From assembly GCA_013396915.1 (NCBI GenBank), contig VWZL01005020.1, forward strand, positions 5,542 through 69,541: DNA of 64,000 nucleotides, read 5' to 3'. Both the position numbers and the translations under genes were made by a program. Shown piece after piece: positions 35,101 to 45,336 of the stretch. Within the stretch, counting starts at the first letter, position 1. Each line of letters begins with the position of its first letter. The stretch is from Stercorarius parasiticus (lineage: Eukaryota; Chordata; Aves; Charadriiformes; Stercorariidae). Under the pieces are notes generated by a model. The model made no database searches. It was not told the DNA's origin and saw nothing but the letters and a program-made list of their open reading frames with translations.

Positions 35101-38100
35101 AGCTCCCTATACATCATCAGGTCCCTTCCAACTCTGCAACACCCTCCTAAAGACAAAAGAATCAAACATCAGTCGCATTGAGACTTAAGTCAGCTTGCGT
35201 TTTCTCCTCATTTATTTGTCTCTGCAAAATAACTAGGGAGTTTACCTGAAATTTAAAATTCCATTTGTAGATTATTCTGGGGAAGGAAACAATGGGCAAT
35301 TCCTACTAGAGGCCATCCAGAAACAACTCCTGAATGCTCCAAGGGGTGCAGTACTTTCACAAAGCTGGAATCCAGCTTGCCTGTGCACTTCACTAAAAAC
35401 TACCCTAGTGTCAGGGCTGATGCAAAAAGGAGACTGAAAAATTTATGAAAAATTACTCTAAAAAGGGTTCTCCCTTCCTCTCAGATTCAGTTTTTGCAAA
35501 CAGGCAAAATGATATTTCCAAACTATCTGTCATGGCATTAACATGACCTCTGACAACTCGTGACAGCACTCCCTTTGTAGGCTTGAAATTCTGGTTCGTT
35601 TCATTAGAGGAGCTTTCCTTCTTTGTCATGCTTTCTTCTGTGGGCTTTCTTCTTCTTTCTTCTTTTCTTCTTCTTTCTTCTTTCTCTGGAAGTGATATTT
35701 TACTGAAGGGGTTGGATGGGAGAAGGGGAGAGAAGGATAGTGTTTGTTTTATTTAGGGAGGGGAAAAAGCATCAGCGTTTTCTGCAAGTAGAATTCTGCA
35801 TTATGCACTGCAGCCAAAAGTTACTCTGTAGTGTAGCGAGGGCCCTGCTATGGCTTCCTCAACGGCCAGGGGAAAACTCCCATTGATTTTAGCGGGCGGA
35901 GGCTGGATCCACAGCTTCCGACCATGGTTTCTATTTAAGAAAAAAAAAGTAGCTCAGCCATGCTGAATAATGGATGCTCTCATTAATTTTCACTCTACGA
36001 TATCTGCAGTCTAGTACTCAAACATGACTAATGTACAACAAATGATACGTGGCTGCATTATACGTTAGTACCTAACAGTGAATACATTGACATTTCAGCT
36101 CCATGATAAAGACGCAGCACATGTTCTCTTTCAAGGCACGTCATTATTTGCCTGCCTTTCTCCTGGCTTCTGCTTTTCCTCGAGAACTTTGCATGTCTTC
36201 TCATTGGCAGTGCTCAGTGTTGGCCACTATGCTGGAAAATCAAGAATCTGGTTTGTTACTTAAATTTCAGCAGCCTGAGTGAATGCCAGCACTGAGCCGG
36301 CTGCAGAAGTTGCCTGTCCCACAAAGCCTGGCTCTGGTGAAGCCTGCTGGAGGAGGGGATGGCTGGCAGACCCCCTTCTCCAAATTTCATGTGCACATGG
36401 CTCAGCTGTCCTTCAGCTGGTTGTGCTGGGTGGCACAAGGTGGAGGGTCATGAGGGAGCCCCATCCCCAAAGCCCAGATGGGACAGTCACGATCCCTTCC
36501 TCCCTTCTGCCATCCAGGAAAGCTTCCAAGACACAGCAAGGTGTCACCCAAAACCTCAGGGTTGCATTGTGCAAAACTCCTCAGCCCTGTGAGCTGGTCT
36601 TCTCTGACTTCTAGAAGCGGGGCTAATCTGTCCGAAATGCCAGGTAGTAGATCCTGCGGTTTGGGAGGAAAGCTGTCAGATGGGGCTACTTTCTGGCTGC
36701 ACTCTGAGACTGGACTGGGATGAAGAGAGCTCTGAGCGAAATGGTGGGACATGTGGAAAAAGCTGAGCAACTGCGTAGTCACCACCACGTCTCGGGAGTC
36801 AGCGAGTGAGTCAGAGAGTGATGTTAATGGAACAACAGGGAGACATAAATCCTCCTTTAGCAAACATGCATCTGGACTGGACAAATTTACAGTGAGCTTA
36901 TACCAATTTTCAAGAAATACCTTCTTGATGCGTTCTGTTGTTTTTCTTTAAAAATATTAAATTTTCACTGCATATAAGCAGTTTTTCAAACAGCTTCGTG
37001 TGGAATCTAACAAGTGTGGCCAGAAATCTTTGCTAAGCCCTGCTGCAGCTGGCCTTGAAATACATTTTGCTTAATTACCAAGGAATAGTCAGCTCAGGAC
37101 TAGCTTCTCTATTTCCTTTCTGCAATTCCCCTCCACCCCTCCTCCTATTTCTAGGAAACACTCTTCCCTTTACCCCCTGTGTTGTTTCCACCATGACTCC
37201 AGCTGCGGACAACTAAAAGGGACTCTTCAGAGCCTTTCAAACCCACCCTTTAATCAGCCAGAATGGCTGGCTGCTGATTGAAGAAAGCTGTCTGTTTGCC
37301 TGTACTCAAGTCCTGAAAACATCACTTCAGCAAAATTCACAGCTCGCGTGAGCTCACGTGGCCAGAATCCGACTGAAGGCTGAACCTCAGACCCCTAAGC
37401 AGCAATGTCAGCTGCTATCATCAAGCAAACACTTTCTGTATCAGTGCGAGGTAACCTTGGACTTAAAAGCAAGGGGATAGGCAGATTTCCGAGGATGTAG
37501 ATTTTGTTCATGGCTCCTCAGCAAGCTTCCTCCCTTATCCTAAGTATGTAACCCACGTGGCCCTTGCTGCAATTTCCTGTCTTTAAAAAAAAGGGATACT
37601 GTTTCAGCGTCTAAATCTGCTCGGCCCTGTTTGGAGATTAAATCACATCTGTAAAGTTTGCTAAAGGATATAAGCTATTCTAGAGGGCTTAATTATTATC
37701 AACGGGAGATTACTTGGCGTCAGAATTATGTTGATAAATAATCATAACTTTACATTAGAAGGACAGGAATTAAAAAAACAAAGCAAACAGGTAGGCATGC
37801 GATTATGTACACACAAGGGTTTTTTTGCAGCAGACGGGCAACAAAGTAATATTTATGCCTTACATTTCTTTAAAAGACTACTACGCATAATTGCTTGGCC
37901 CTTAGTACATTTGGCAGAAGTTACCTGTTCTTCTTCTTCACTGCCTGTTCCAGCTAAACTCAAAGAGCTAAGGTGCTTGTGAGAGTCAGAGAACTGTGGG
38001 ATGGAATGAGGAAGAGATTCAGTAAAAGATGACAAACGAGGTGGATATATTCGCAGAAACCATTTACACATAGTGCACACAGATACTGACAACGTAAGTT

Positions 38101-41100
38101 GTTTTTCTCTATAGTCTTAAGGATTAGCAAGGACGCTGCAAACATAAAGTGTAAGACAAGCAGATAAAGAATGAAATAATGTATAACAAAACTATCATTT
38201 AAAAAGAAAAAACAGTTTCGAATTCTTTTATGTTTCTTTTTCTGATGACAGCCTAGAAAAACATTAAAGAAGAGAGCTCTCTTATCAGCACATTCAAGGG
38301 AGAATACAGATTTTTCAGCTTTTTTTTTTTAATGCCTGGCAGCTCTCTGTAGTCCTTAAAAAAAACCCAGCATCCCCATGCACGCACACAAACACATCCT
38401 CTCCTTCCTAGTTCTGCATTTTCTGGCATGATATTTATATTTTAACAGGAACAAAGACTCTGAGTAGCTGTTTATACAGAGAGATAGCTTTTTCCCATTT
38501 CGAGTAAGTTATTTCAGGCATAAAGTAGTGATACATATAGCAAACCAAATAATTTATTCTGCCTTCCACACATAGGTAAAACAAGTCATTAAACACTGAT
38601 TTTTGTCAACACCAGAATTACTCACTGTTGTTCTTGTGCCTGAATATAAGTTTTCATGGAGCAAAGACATTTCTGGAGGGCTCCTGGGTAATCCATCATC
38701 TTCAGAACTGGTCCCAGCATCCTCTGTTCGCTTTGCATGAAGTCCAAATGGAGGCGGAGGTCCCAGTTTCATGGTAGGCTGGAGCTTCAACTTCAGCATG
38801 ACATAAAATACATTAGTATGTGATAGCAATGGAGGTTTCCCCAGTACATTTTTAGCCCAGGTCAATGAGTTACTTTTATTTTAACTTCACAATTGAATGA
38901 TCCAGAGCACAGGAGATTTCACTTTAGACATCTCTTAGGGAGCCAAACTACCTATCCATTTTTCAACTATCATTCTAGTAGAACCAAGGTATGATACTAC
39001 CGTCTAATTAAACACGATATTTAATGTAAGCTACAAACAGATATCACTTACTAATCAAATGCTCAACCACAAATATTATCCCAAAAAATCAAGCCTGGAA
39101 AGACACTCCATCTCTTGCATTTGAGAAAATTATGTTGTGTAAATTACCTGTAAAGCTCTAATCCGATCAGAAATGTTTTCTTGAGAAAACACTCTTACTG
39201 GCCTTGCAGGCTCTTGCCCAGTCTCAGGGATGAAAATGCTATCATGTGACAAAGCTCTGCTTCCCATAATGCCTTTATGTGTCCTGGAATAATACAACAA
39301 ATGAGGGAAAACATACAGACTTTTTTGCCAGTCCTACTACTCTTAACTCAGGTGGTCTGTTGAATGTGGAGTGGAAGACACGTATGTGCAGCACACATTA
39401 CCCATGAGATTCCAGACTTCGACATGAACACAATACAGTCATACAGGCTAACCTAGGTAACACCTTTAAAAATCAAACAAAAATTTGCAAATGCTGTTAT
39501 CTGTCACGTTAACAAACTGAATCAAGGTTAAAGAGAGTTTAACCCTGGCAACTGAGTTATATCTTATGGAAAAGCTACTGCCCCTTAGCTGGAAGCCAGC
39601 AGCTGGGTGGCGTGACAGTGGCGCAGGCAAGCCCAGGTGCAAAATGAAGGCAGTTCACTTAAACGAGCCCGTACCTGAGAAGGACTGACTTCTTCCTAAT
39701 GTAAGAATGTGTCTGGCAAATGACTGACCATTACCAGAGGAAGAATAAGTACCTTTTACTATTAAAGGCTGGGGTACAGCATTTAGTGTATCTCTACCAG
39801 GTAGGTCATTAAGAAATATATTCCAGGCAATGTAGTTCTCACATAGAGTCATTTGCATAAATCCTTATAAGATGCTTTCAAGGTCCTGTGCTCTATATAA
39901 GGATCCCTGGGATTCTCCCTTATGAGCCTGGGGGACACGTTTTTTCAGGGACAGCTCATTGTGGGCTGGTGAGAGCAAGCAGGAGATGCTCTGTGGGTAG
40001 CTTCTCTCATATTCTGTTTCCTACTTTAGAGGCAACGTGGTATGTAACGTCTTTTGCAAATGTTACATGTGGGGCACAAACACCTTTTTTCCTCATCGGA
40101 ATGGTACAGGAGACCCATGGACAGAGAGCTAGCTGCTAGGAGGTCTCTTGTGCTCACAGCTTAGCTCATAGCCTAACAGAACAGGGATCAGAAATGCGTT
40201 CACATGGCATTTCTTCCAGGATTGCCTTCTTTTAATTTTTTTAAACAAGACAGCTATGAAATGGCAAACCAGAGTACAGAACTGTTCAGGTTCATATAAC
40301 TATCAAGTTAATTGAGCAGGCATTCTAGAGAAAAAAAAAAGAAAAAAAGAAAAAAGGAGAACTGTGTATTTTTGTATCTTAGTTACTGTCATAGGGACAT
40401 TCAGGAACATAAACAAACATGGTAGAAAGTAACATTTTCCTTGTAATGGCTGCTATAAATATATTTGATAAAACAATAGCAGGAAAAAGTTGATCTGTAT
40501 TCCTGCTGCAGAAGGAAGGAAAGCCTGCTGCTCCTGCTTAATGCATTAGAGACATTAGAAGAACAATTTATCTAAGTGAAAATGTGATCTCTGCAATGCA
40601 TCCAAGGTCAGATAGATCTATAGCAATTTGCAAAGTAAGTGCCAGTCAGGGCTGCGATGGCTGCTCAACTCACCAGCATTTTACAAAGACTGCAAGGGCA
40701 GCTGGATAAGCAGCGTTGCTACACATGCACGTTTATCCCAGCGTGCCACCTTTGCTTTCTCTTTCTAGCAGACGCATACCTCCTGGATGCGTAGAGGAGA
40801 TACCCTAGATGCCTCCTCAGATTATGAGTGCTCGAATTAATTTTCCTTCCTTTCAAGGAATTTCCTGGTCTTTGTCTGTCTAAACACATATTAAGAAACA
40901 ATAATGTAACAACCCTGCAAGTAACGGCACAAGAACATGGCCAAACCAGCCAAAGATCATACTCACTCGGACATGACCTGGTTGAGTTGTGCACAAGGGA
41001 GAGAAAATCTGAGCATCCATGTCTTAAATATATGTTGTCCAACAACAATGCCATAGCCTACTGTTAGAACTGGTGCTGCCAGCCCAGAACTCCTGGGGCT

Positions 41101-43364
41101 TCAAGCTGGACTAACGTTACTGTTGCCAACGCCACAAAAGACCAAAAAAAATAATTGTTAATGATTTCTTTTGGTTGTTTGGCGCTGCCTGGTGGCCGCA
41201 TTGTATAACGTCGTTTTAAATGGCTGGGATGGTTTGCCTTTCTCATTCCTGGGCACAGCAGAATCTCCTTGCCCGAGGACCGGGAGGCTTGTTCTGAGAG
41301 GCACATCTACCAATACAAGGACTTGCTTTTTAGGCAGCCGAGGGGCTCTTCAGTAAATCTCTCCATCCAGGAACACATTTAAACTTTAGACTGGGTTTCT
41401 CACAGCTACCTTTCAGTAGTGGGTGACATTTTTGGCAATGCCTGAACAAAGACAGGATTTTCAGAGGCAGACAGATACACAGGCTGGGATTCATCTGGTC
41501 TAACTTTGGGCGTTAAACCACAGGTATCTACATCGAAGCTGCTCACCCCGGTTCTCTAGAAATAGACGTTTCTAGAGTCTGGTTCATCCGAACAACTTCA
41601 GATGTCTACACAAGAATGATACGAGCTTTCTTAGTAATGTTGACTTCTCTCTGCTGATTATAAAAGGCAGCTGGTGACTAACTTAGATGCAAACATTTGT
41701 CCCTTGGTCAGATGAATCCCATGTATACAGATGAAATAAAGGCTTCACGGCTTCTGGTTCCTGCTGACTGCAGTTGCAGTCACCCCCGTATCCCTTCCTT
41801 GCTTTCAAAAACTGTCATAAATGGTTTAACAAACCTTAGGAGATATATCTTAAAGGCATAAGGCAATTATGGTAAGATATAAGATAAGTGCCTAATTCAT
41901 TTTTGAAGATGGGAATTATATTCTTTTGAAACGATAACCCAAGGCTTATTGATGATTAAATGAAAGCATTTTTATTTATTGTTTCTTTCTGCGCCCCATC
42001 CAGTTCCCTTCTGACTTGCCTTGCATCAGCCATTTTAATTTGTACTTTCCTGAAAAAGCCAACTGTTTGAGAATGCAGCATTCTGAACATGAAAAGGAGG
42101 CAATTTTGGGGCGTCTTTAATCTATAAACATGGCAGCAGTTCTGTATTTGTTTACCAGCCGCAGTCCAAAGACTTACTCGAGTTCATCTTCAGAATCATA
42201 ATTAACGTGGATGTCATGTGAGGCTGTGACATCGCTCGTTGACTGGCATAGCTTCAGACTGCTGCTCCCAGAAGAAGGTGTTTCTTTCCTTTTCTTTTTA
42301 CCAAAAAACTTTTTGAAAGATTTGAACTTTGATTTTTTCTTTCCTAAATGAAGAAACATAAAGAAGATGCAACCAGCAGCATTTGCAAGTTTTTGGAACA
42401 ATAGTAATTCCCTTATAAATTCTTCATAAGTGGATTTTTTTCTGGAAGAGGCAACACAGTCTGCTCTTGCATTAATGTATTTTAAGACTATACTGACAGC
42501 ATGAAATTACTATTATCTTGGAGAATGGATTGCTATGTTTATGACACATAAGAAATAACCTACGGTGCAGGATCTTTCCTAATAGAGTTTCTACTTGCCT
42601 CTTGAGATAATTAGGCTGTGAAGAAAAACTTTGGTATTAACAGCCTGGAATATAGAGAAGAAATTACAACTTGGAAACCCACTGCCTTTGTTCAGCAGCT
42701 AAATAGTGAAGATAAGGACAATGCTGTTACCAAAACCAATTTAAATGTAGAAAAGACTTACTTAGGTGGAATGTGCAGTGTCGGGAGGCTAATGCTTTTA
42801 TAATGCCAGTTTTATAATACATCCCAGAATATTTTGAACGATAATTATGAGACTCAATGTATCACAAAGTATTAAACAAGAAATCAAGCAATAATCTTGA
42901 AAAGCAATGCTAGTCTGCTCAGTAAGGAATGACCTGAATTAGGATCAGCTGCAAGCTCCGTGAAGGAAACTACCTGAAATGAAATCAGTTTTGCACAAGA
43001 CATCCCAACAACTTGTGCCTGTCCCATGTAAGTTGGCATGACTGCACTGTGAGGCATCCCTGTCAGTGTTTCACTTATCATTTTTGGGTAAAAAAAGTTA
43101 ACTTCGTCCCAAAATGCTAAAACCTCTTATTTCAAGCCTCTGAAAATGTCAAAAATATAACAGCTGTTGGAGACAGGAGGAGAGAAAGGGAGAACGCATT
43201 ATCTAAACAAACGGATTCGCTTCTGTGATAGAGCTAAGGCATTGAAGCTCAAGAAGTCACAGCACTTTTCACTCACTGGGGAAAGGAGCAATTCTACCTG
43301 AATTGTCCTCTCCATCTCCTTCAGTCTCTCGCACCTTAGGGTCCATTATCCTTGAGGAATTCAT
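17006..43364 (-). CDS. CRACDL: capping protein inhibiting regulator of actin dynamics-like (CRACDL), complete coding span of ten exons
   Basis: CRACDL is the paralogue of CRACD, an inhibitor of actin capping protein that promotes actin polymerisation; CRACDL itself is less studied. I joined ten exons with matching phases into a 978-residue protein. In order: lysine-rich K24-K42 (KKKSKFKSFKKFFGKKKRK); GSRALSHDSIF 85-95; RALQ/LKLQ and LGPPPP at about 120-136; SSEDDGLPRSPPE 151-163; GTGSEEEEQ ending at 201; NSAARHKLLIKPRNQR 254-269; an acidic run 293-303; a long disordered Ser/Glu/Lys-rich part; SPFQVKLRSTSLSLKYRD 688-705; KPPLPKKPALQ 768-778; PAWISIARQK 841-850; and the C-terminus PSWMELAKKKSQAW...MPQIIK ending at 978. 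The family is DUF4592 in Pfam from memory. No enzyme motif, signal peptide or membrane segment is present; a cytosolic actin-linked role is expected. MELAKKKSQAWSDMPQIIK favours CRACDL over CRACD. No frameshift or premature stop was found. Confidence 0.95.
17152..17962 (-). other. CRACDL intron 9 (811 bp)
   Basis: GT-AG intron of phase 1 (donor GTATGA, acceptor CACAG). I see no other feature in it. Confidence 0.85.
17963..18098 (-). CDS. CRACDL: CRACDL coding exon 9
   Basis: 136 bp, residues 886-930 plus one base, starting GSVKQQWSKPSH and ending in NSLSHYVP. The acceptor is TATGCCTAG and the donor GTATGA. Only one frame is open across it, and that frame joins exon 8 (phase 0) and exon 10 (phase 1). 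The part SLSH...K is alignable with human CRACDL (SLSHQN); the first half is less conserved. Confidence 0.88.
18099..19847 (-). other. CRACDL intron 8 (1749 bp)
   Basis: GT-AG, phase 0 intron (donor GTACTT). No other feature is supported in it. Confidence 0.85.
19848..20047 (-). CDS. CRACDL: CRACDL coding exon 8
   Basis: 200 bp. Its first two bases complete a Glu codon split after exon 7; then residues 820-885. It contains EPAWISIARQKQRG, matching the PPWITVTRQKRRG block of human CRACDL, followed by a charged Gln/Glu/Lys-rich tail. The acceptor is CTGTCAACAG; two further AG dinucleotides directly downstream (ACAGAGAG) could give alternative starts but would shift the frame or drop residues. 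Confidence 0.92.
21964..23330 (-). mobile_element. ancient CR1/L3-like LINE, about 1.4 kb, sense on minus strand
   Basis: Read on the plus strand, landmarks occur in the order expected for the antisense of a CR1-clade LINE from its 3' end inwards: GGGAGGGATCTCAAGATG (near 21987), a block like CTAACCTGTTCCTAAAATCC (22067), TGGTGCTCAAAACTGG (22399), ACCTGCAAATGTAATAAGC (22758), the AATATACTGAATAGCG block (22806), CATGGTTGGAAC then TTTGTTATCTTGTAGAC (22999) and the CAGCTCAAGGACTCC block (about 23177). In living sauropsid LINEs these encode reverse transcriptase pieces. The copy is full of small indels and stops and is clearly inert as a transposon. Boundaries are approximate; the exact subfamily is not determined. 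Confidence 0.65.
23096..23132. repeat. pyrimidine (TC)n tract
   Basis: CT-rich low-complexity stretch (TCTCCCTCTCTCTCTTCTC) lying inside the old LINE remnant. Confidence 0.7.
23343..24275 (+). mobile_element. L2-like retroelement tails (two short matches)
   Basis: Two short segments resemble the 3' tail shared by old CR1/L2-clade LINEs and their SINEs. At 23350-23375 the phrase GTCATAAGCAATTTGGGCAG corresponds to the TGTAAGCTC..GGGCAGGGACTG tail block. At 24198-24265 the phrase GCAATGCCCAGCACAACAGG and the CGCTATTATAACAATG that follows about 30 bp later correspond to the CCTAGCACAATGGGG...CGCTACTGTAATAC block. The DNA between is unassigned, so these may be two insertions. Subfamily not determined. 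Confidence 0.4.
30694..32314 (-). CDS. CRACDL: CRACDL coding exon 7 (large disordered exon)
   Basis: 1621 bp, residues 279-818 plus one base. The acceptor is CTTTCTTTCTTGCAG and the donor CTG|GTAAGA. It starts RTQSESLTDL and runs into an acidic stretch (E6, DD, EKE; residues 293-303). Most of the exon is Ser/Glu/Lys/Pro-rich and predicted disordered, which fits the family. Near its end are SPFQVKLRSTSLSLKYRD (688-705), GIKRYSAEFNL, and the proline motif KPPLPKKPALQ (768-778), all conserved in human CRACDL. The open frame continues a few codons past each splice site. The plus-strand ORFs overlapping it are antisense shadows. Confidence 0.97.
32247..32272 (-). repeat. GAA/GAG/GAT codon run in exon 7
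   Basis: Trinucleotide tract coding for six Glu and two Asp. Such a run can vary in length by slippage without shifting the frame. Confidence 0.8.
32315..34483 (-). other. CRACDL intron 6 (2169 bp)
   Basis: Phase 0 GT-AG intron (donor GTACTT). It holds AT-rich sequence and a pyrimidine run near 33870. No other gene is seen. Confidence 0.85.
34484..34714 (-). CDS. CRACDL: CRACDL coding exon 6
   Basis: 231 bp, residues 202-278, phase 0 on both sides. The acceptor has a long T tract ending TTTTTTTCAG; the donor is CAG|GTACTT. It encodes a Ser/Arg-rich start (SPSSRSRSTDG), then DFDTPPELSSCLD and the conserved block NSAARHKLLIKPRNQR (254-269) followed by RRFSQ. This block is shared by CRACD and CRACDL. 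Confidence 0.95.
34715..37924 (-). other. CRACDL intron 5 (3210 bp)
   Basis: Phase 0 intron (donor GTAACTTC). It contains a TTC/TTTC tract at 35646-35685. A 160-codon minus-strand ORF at 36402-36884 has no splice-bounded conserved peptide and is not called. Confidence 0.85.
35646..35685. repeat. (TTC)n/(TTTC)n microsatellite
   Basis: Polypyrimidine microsatellite of TTC and TTTC units inside CRACDL intron 5; purine-rich on the sense strand of the gene. Confidence 0.85.
37925..37993 (-). CDS. CRACDL: CRACDL coding exon 5 (small)
   Basis: 69 bp, 23 codons, residues 179-201, phase 0 on both sides. The acceptor is CATTCCATCCCACAG with a good pyrimidine tract; the donor is CAG|GTAACT. It encodes FSDSHKHLSSLSLAGTGSEEEEQ in two blocks, the second matching GTGSEEEEQ of human CRACDL. 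Its size and symmetric phase mean it could be skipped without shifting the frame. Confidence 0.92.
37994..38625 (-). other. CRACDL intron 4 (632 bp)
   Basis: Phase 0 GT-AG intron with donor GTGAGT. Nothing else is seen in it. Confidence 0.88.
38626..38790 (-). CDS. CRACDL: CRACDL coding exon 4
   Basis: 165 bp, 55 codons, residues 124-178, phase 0 on both sides. The donor ACA|GTGAGT is near consensus. It encodes LKLQPTMKLGPPPPFG, then SSEDDGLPRSPPEMSLLHE (151-169), which closely matches human CRACDL. The acceptor AG precedes TTGAAGCTCC; an internal CAG twelve bases on is a possible minor acceptor that would drop LKLQ in frame. Confidence 0.94.
38791..39147 (-). other. CRACDL intron 3 (357 bp)
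   Basis: Shortest intron of the gene, phase 0, donor GTAATT. No other feature. Confidence 0.9.
39148..39283 (-). CDS. CRACDL: CRACDL coding exon 3
   Basis: 136 bp. One base completes a Glu codon, then residues 79-123. The acceptor is GTATTATTCCAG. It carries MGSRALSHDSIFIPE and QEPARPVRV followed by QENISDRIRALQ, near identical in order and content to the human CRACDL block that starts GSRALSHDSIFLPE. The HDSIF box is a hallmark of the CRACD family. Confidence 0.96.
39284..42177 (-). other. CRACDL intron 2 (2894 bp)
   Basis: Phase 2 intron with a consensus donor GTAAGT. It contains an A-rich tract at 40331-40356. No other gene is recognised. Confidence 0.85.
42178..42343 (-). CDS. CRACDL: CRACDL coding exon 2
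   Basis: 166 bp. Two bases complete Gly23, then residues 24-77 and two bases of Glu78. The acceptor is TCTTCATTTAG. It encodes the very basic KKKSKFKSFKKFFGKKKRK, a likely phosphoinositide, membrane or nuclear targeting patch, then QSTSDVTA and an acidic end YDSEDELE. Human CRACDL has the same KSKFKTFKKFFGKKKK and SASDVTA blocks. Confidence 0.96.
42344..43297 (-). other. CRACDL intron between coding exons 1 and 2 (954 bp)
   Basis: Phase 1 intron, donor GTAGAA. No other feature is supported. Confidence 0.88.
43298..43364 (-). CDS. CRACDL: CRACDL coding exon 1 (start codon exon)
   Basis: 67 bp of coding sequence: 22 codons plus one base. The chosen ATG at 43362-43364 gives MNSSRIMDPKVRE, which lines up with MSTRVME of human CRACDL. 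The exon ends TCAG|GTAGAA and starts after a good acceptor (TACCTCCTTTAG), so ten bases of 5' UTR precede the ATG. The context is weak (C at -3); a second in-frame ATG at 43344-43346 (Met7) has A at -3 and G at +4. No in-frame stop lies between the acceptor and the ATG. Confidence 0.85.
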
Positions 43365-43374
43365 GTGACAGTCA
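43365..43374 (-). other. CRACDL 5' UTR tail in the start exon
   Basis: Ten bases between the acceptor and the ATG. The rest of the 5' UTR must lie in one or more exons further right, not identified here. Confidence 0.6.
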
Positions 43375-43427
43375 CTAAAGGAGGTAAAAAAAGTGTCAGT
43401 CCTATCAACAAAGTAACAGTACTTCAC

Positions 43428-43575
43428 TATATATATGTATACATACATACACACAAGTTACTAAAATGGAAAAATATAAAACATTATGTGTATGCTTTTA
43501 TGTATAAATACATAGACAATATATATGTAAAAATATGTAGCATGCATATAAATATACATAAAATATAAAAATATC
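43428..43575. repeat. AT-rich (TATA)n-like tract
   Basis: Degenerate TATATG/ATACAT units over about 150 bp, low complexity, just upstream of the start exon acceptor. Confidence 0.75.
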
Positions 43576-45299
43576 CCATAGGATGAAGCTTATTAGTCTA
43601 AGGTATAATAAATTCCATGGAATTTTTCCACTTTCATAAGACAATAGTACATTATGGTTTAGTTAACCAACTGGCCTCTCCTGACTGAAAACTGAGTTTG
43701 ATGAGATTCTCAAGTGCTTCTAAAAGCATGCATCAGAGGAGGTGGGCTTCTTTGACTCTCCCTCTCTGCGCCTATTCAGGACCACAGACAAAACGTCTTT
43801 GTGATTATTACAGTATTTGGGTAACATGTACAAGTAACGCCACATCTGTGACACATCTAGTCAATCATTAAACAGGCTCAGGGCGTTGCAACAGCAATGG
43901 CAGGAGTGCAAATCAATACTTTTAAAGCCTCAGCTGCTATATGCATGCCCTGTAGCATCTATAAACTATATGCATCCAGGGTGGGATCCTACAGCCTCTA
44001 CATAAATTATAGATGCCATAACTCAGATCCCCAGCTGTGGCTCACTGGCATAGCTCCGCTACATCCAGCTGCACTCAGGTGAGGGTGTATTTTTATTAAT
44101 CTGAATGTTTATATGCCATACTTCACCAGTTCTGAATAGCAAAGCCGCCGGGGAATAAACACCCACATAATGGAAATGTTAGTTTGAAACATGCAGGCAA
44201 GTATAAACACATTCCCTCTGGCAAAATCCAAGCAGATAATATATTATATTTCCGACAATCCAGAAACCTGTTGTTGTCCCGTCTCAAACCTTAGCAGCCA
44301 ATTTTCTAGAGAATAAAAAAGATTTATATAAAGGTTAGCTCCACCATAATGTCAGAGAAGATTTCTGTGACTGATGTGTGACATCTGAGTTCATGAAGAG
44401 TGTTTGCACTGGGTGTGCCAAACATTTGGGGCCAGTAATACGTGACGGAGCTGCAGCGTGCATCTCCTCACTTAGGAGAAACAGATAAACACTGACTGCC
44501 GATGAGCTCTTTCCTTGCCAGCCACGAGTCTTGAAGCAAGGTCCTCGCTCCCCTTCTGACCTCACACAGCCGTTCTTCAGGTCTGCCATGTTTTTGCTGT
44601 TTCCTAAGGTTATTTTCAGAATTACTGTGTCTTTCCAAAAAGTGTCCAAGATCTGGGGAAGGCAGCCTGCCACCACTGTGCTTTTGGGGACATCTCTTGC
44701 AAGGGTGCAGCACAGGGCACAGGGCAGGAGAGCCGGCTTGTGAGAAGGAGCCAGGTCCCTCCATAGCTGCTGGACATCCCTGGACGGCTCTGCAGTGTCA
44801 CCTGGGGGAAGGGCTGGCTGCTTCGCTGTGGGAGAGCTGCTGAAGAGATCCAGGGGGTGTGCAGGGAGCAAGGTTGTCCAGGTAGGACGACTTTGAAGTG
44901 AAGCAGAAAGCGACCTGAGGTGTGGGTCAGAGATGCCCAGGGTGGAGCAGACACTGGGCGCAAGCATCAGCAGCCTCTGCCTCCTGGGCAGGAGCCTGGA
45001 GGCTCTGATGGCCCCAGCAGGGATGTGGTTATTTTAAATAGTAAACACGGTAAATAAATCCCAGAAGTTTGGGTGAGATGAGTGATATTGTTTTTGCAGC
45101 AGGGAGACTGTAAGGCTTTTATAAATATTGCTGCATCTCAACTTAGCATGCAATTACAAGGATTGGGGAACTGTGTGGACCTTTCACTGCCCAGAGCTTG
45201 CGAGTGGATGTACCTCAGGTTTTCAGTTCAAAAGGTGAGTTTCCAGCCTGAACCTAGGGTTTAATGTGACTCTCCTGGGCCTGCACTGGCTGATGCGCA

Positions 45300-45336
45300 G
45301 CAGGAGGAGAAGGAGGAGGAGGAGGAGAAGGAAGTG
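45300..45336 (+). repeat. (AGG)n microsatellite
   Basis: Purine tract of AGG and AAG units (AGGAGGAGAAGGAGGAGGAG). It creates long charged or poly-Leu ORFs on both strands that should not be taken as genes. Confidence 0.85.

Noticed and set aside
36402..36884. 160-codon minus-strand ORF as an extra CRACDL exon
   Set aside because: Exons 5 and 6 join directly in phase 0 and match the human order; nothing in this ORF resembles the family.
17006..43364. Assignment to the paralogue CRACD
   Set aside because: The C-terminus (WMELAKKKSQAWSDMPQIIK) and the SSEDDGLPRSPPE and KYRD blocks match CRACDL, whereas CRACD ends LALAKRKAKAWSDCPQIIK and has a long Glu/Arg coiled part that is absent here.
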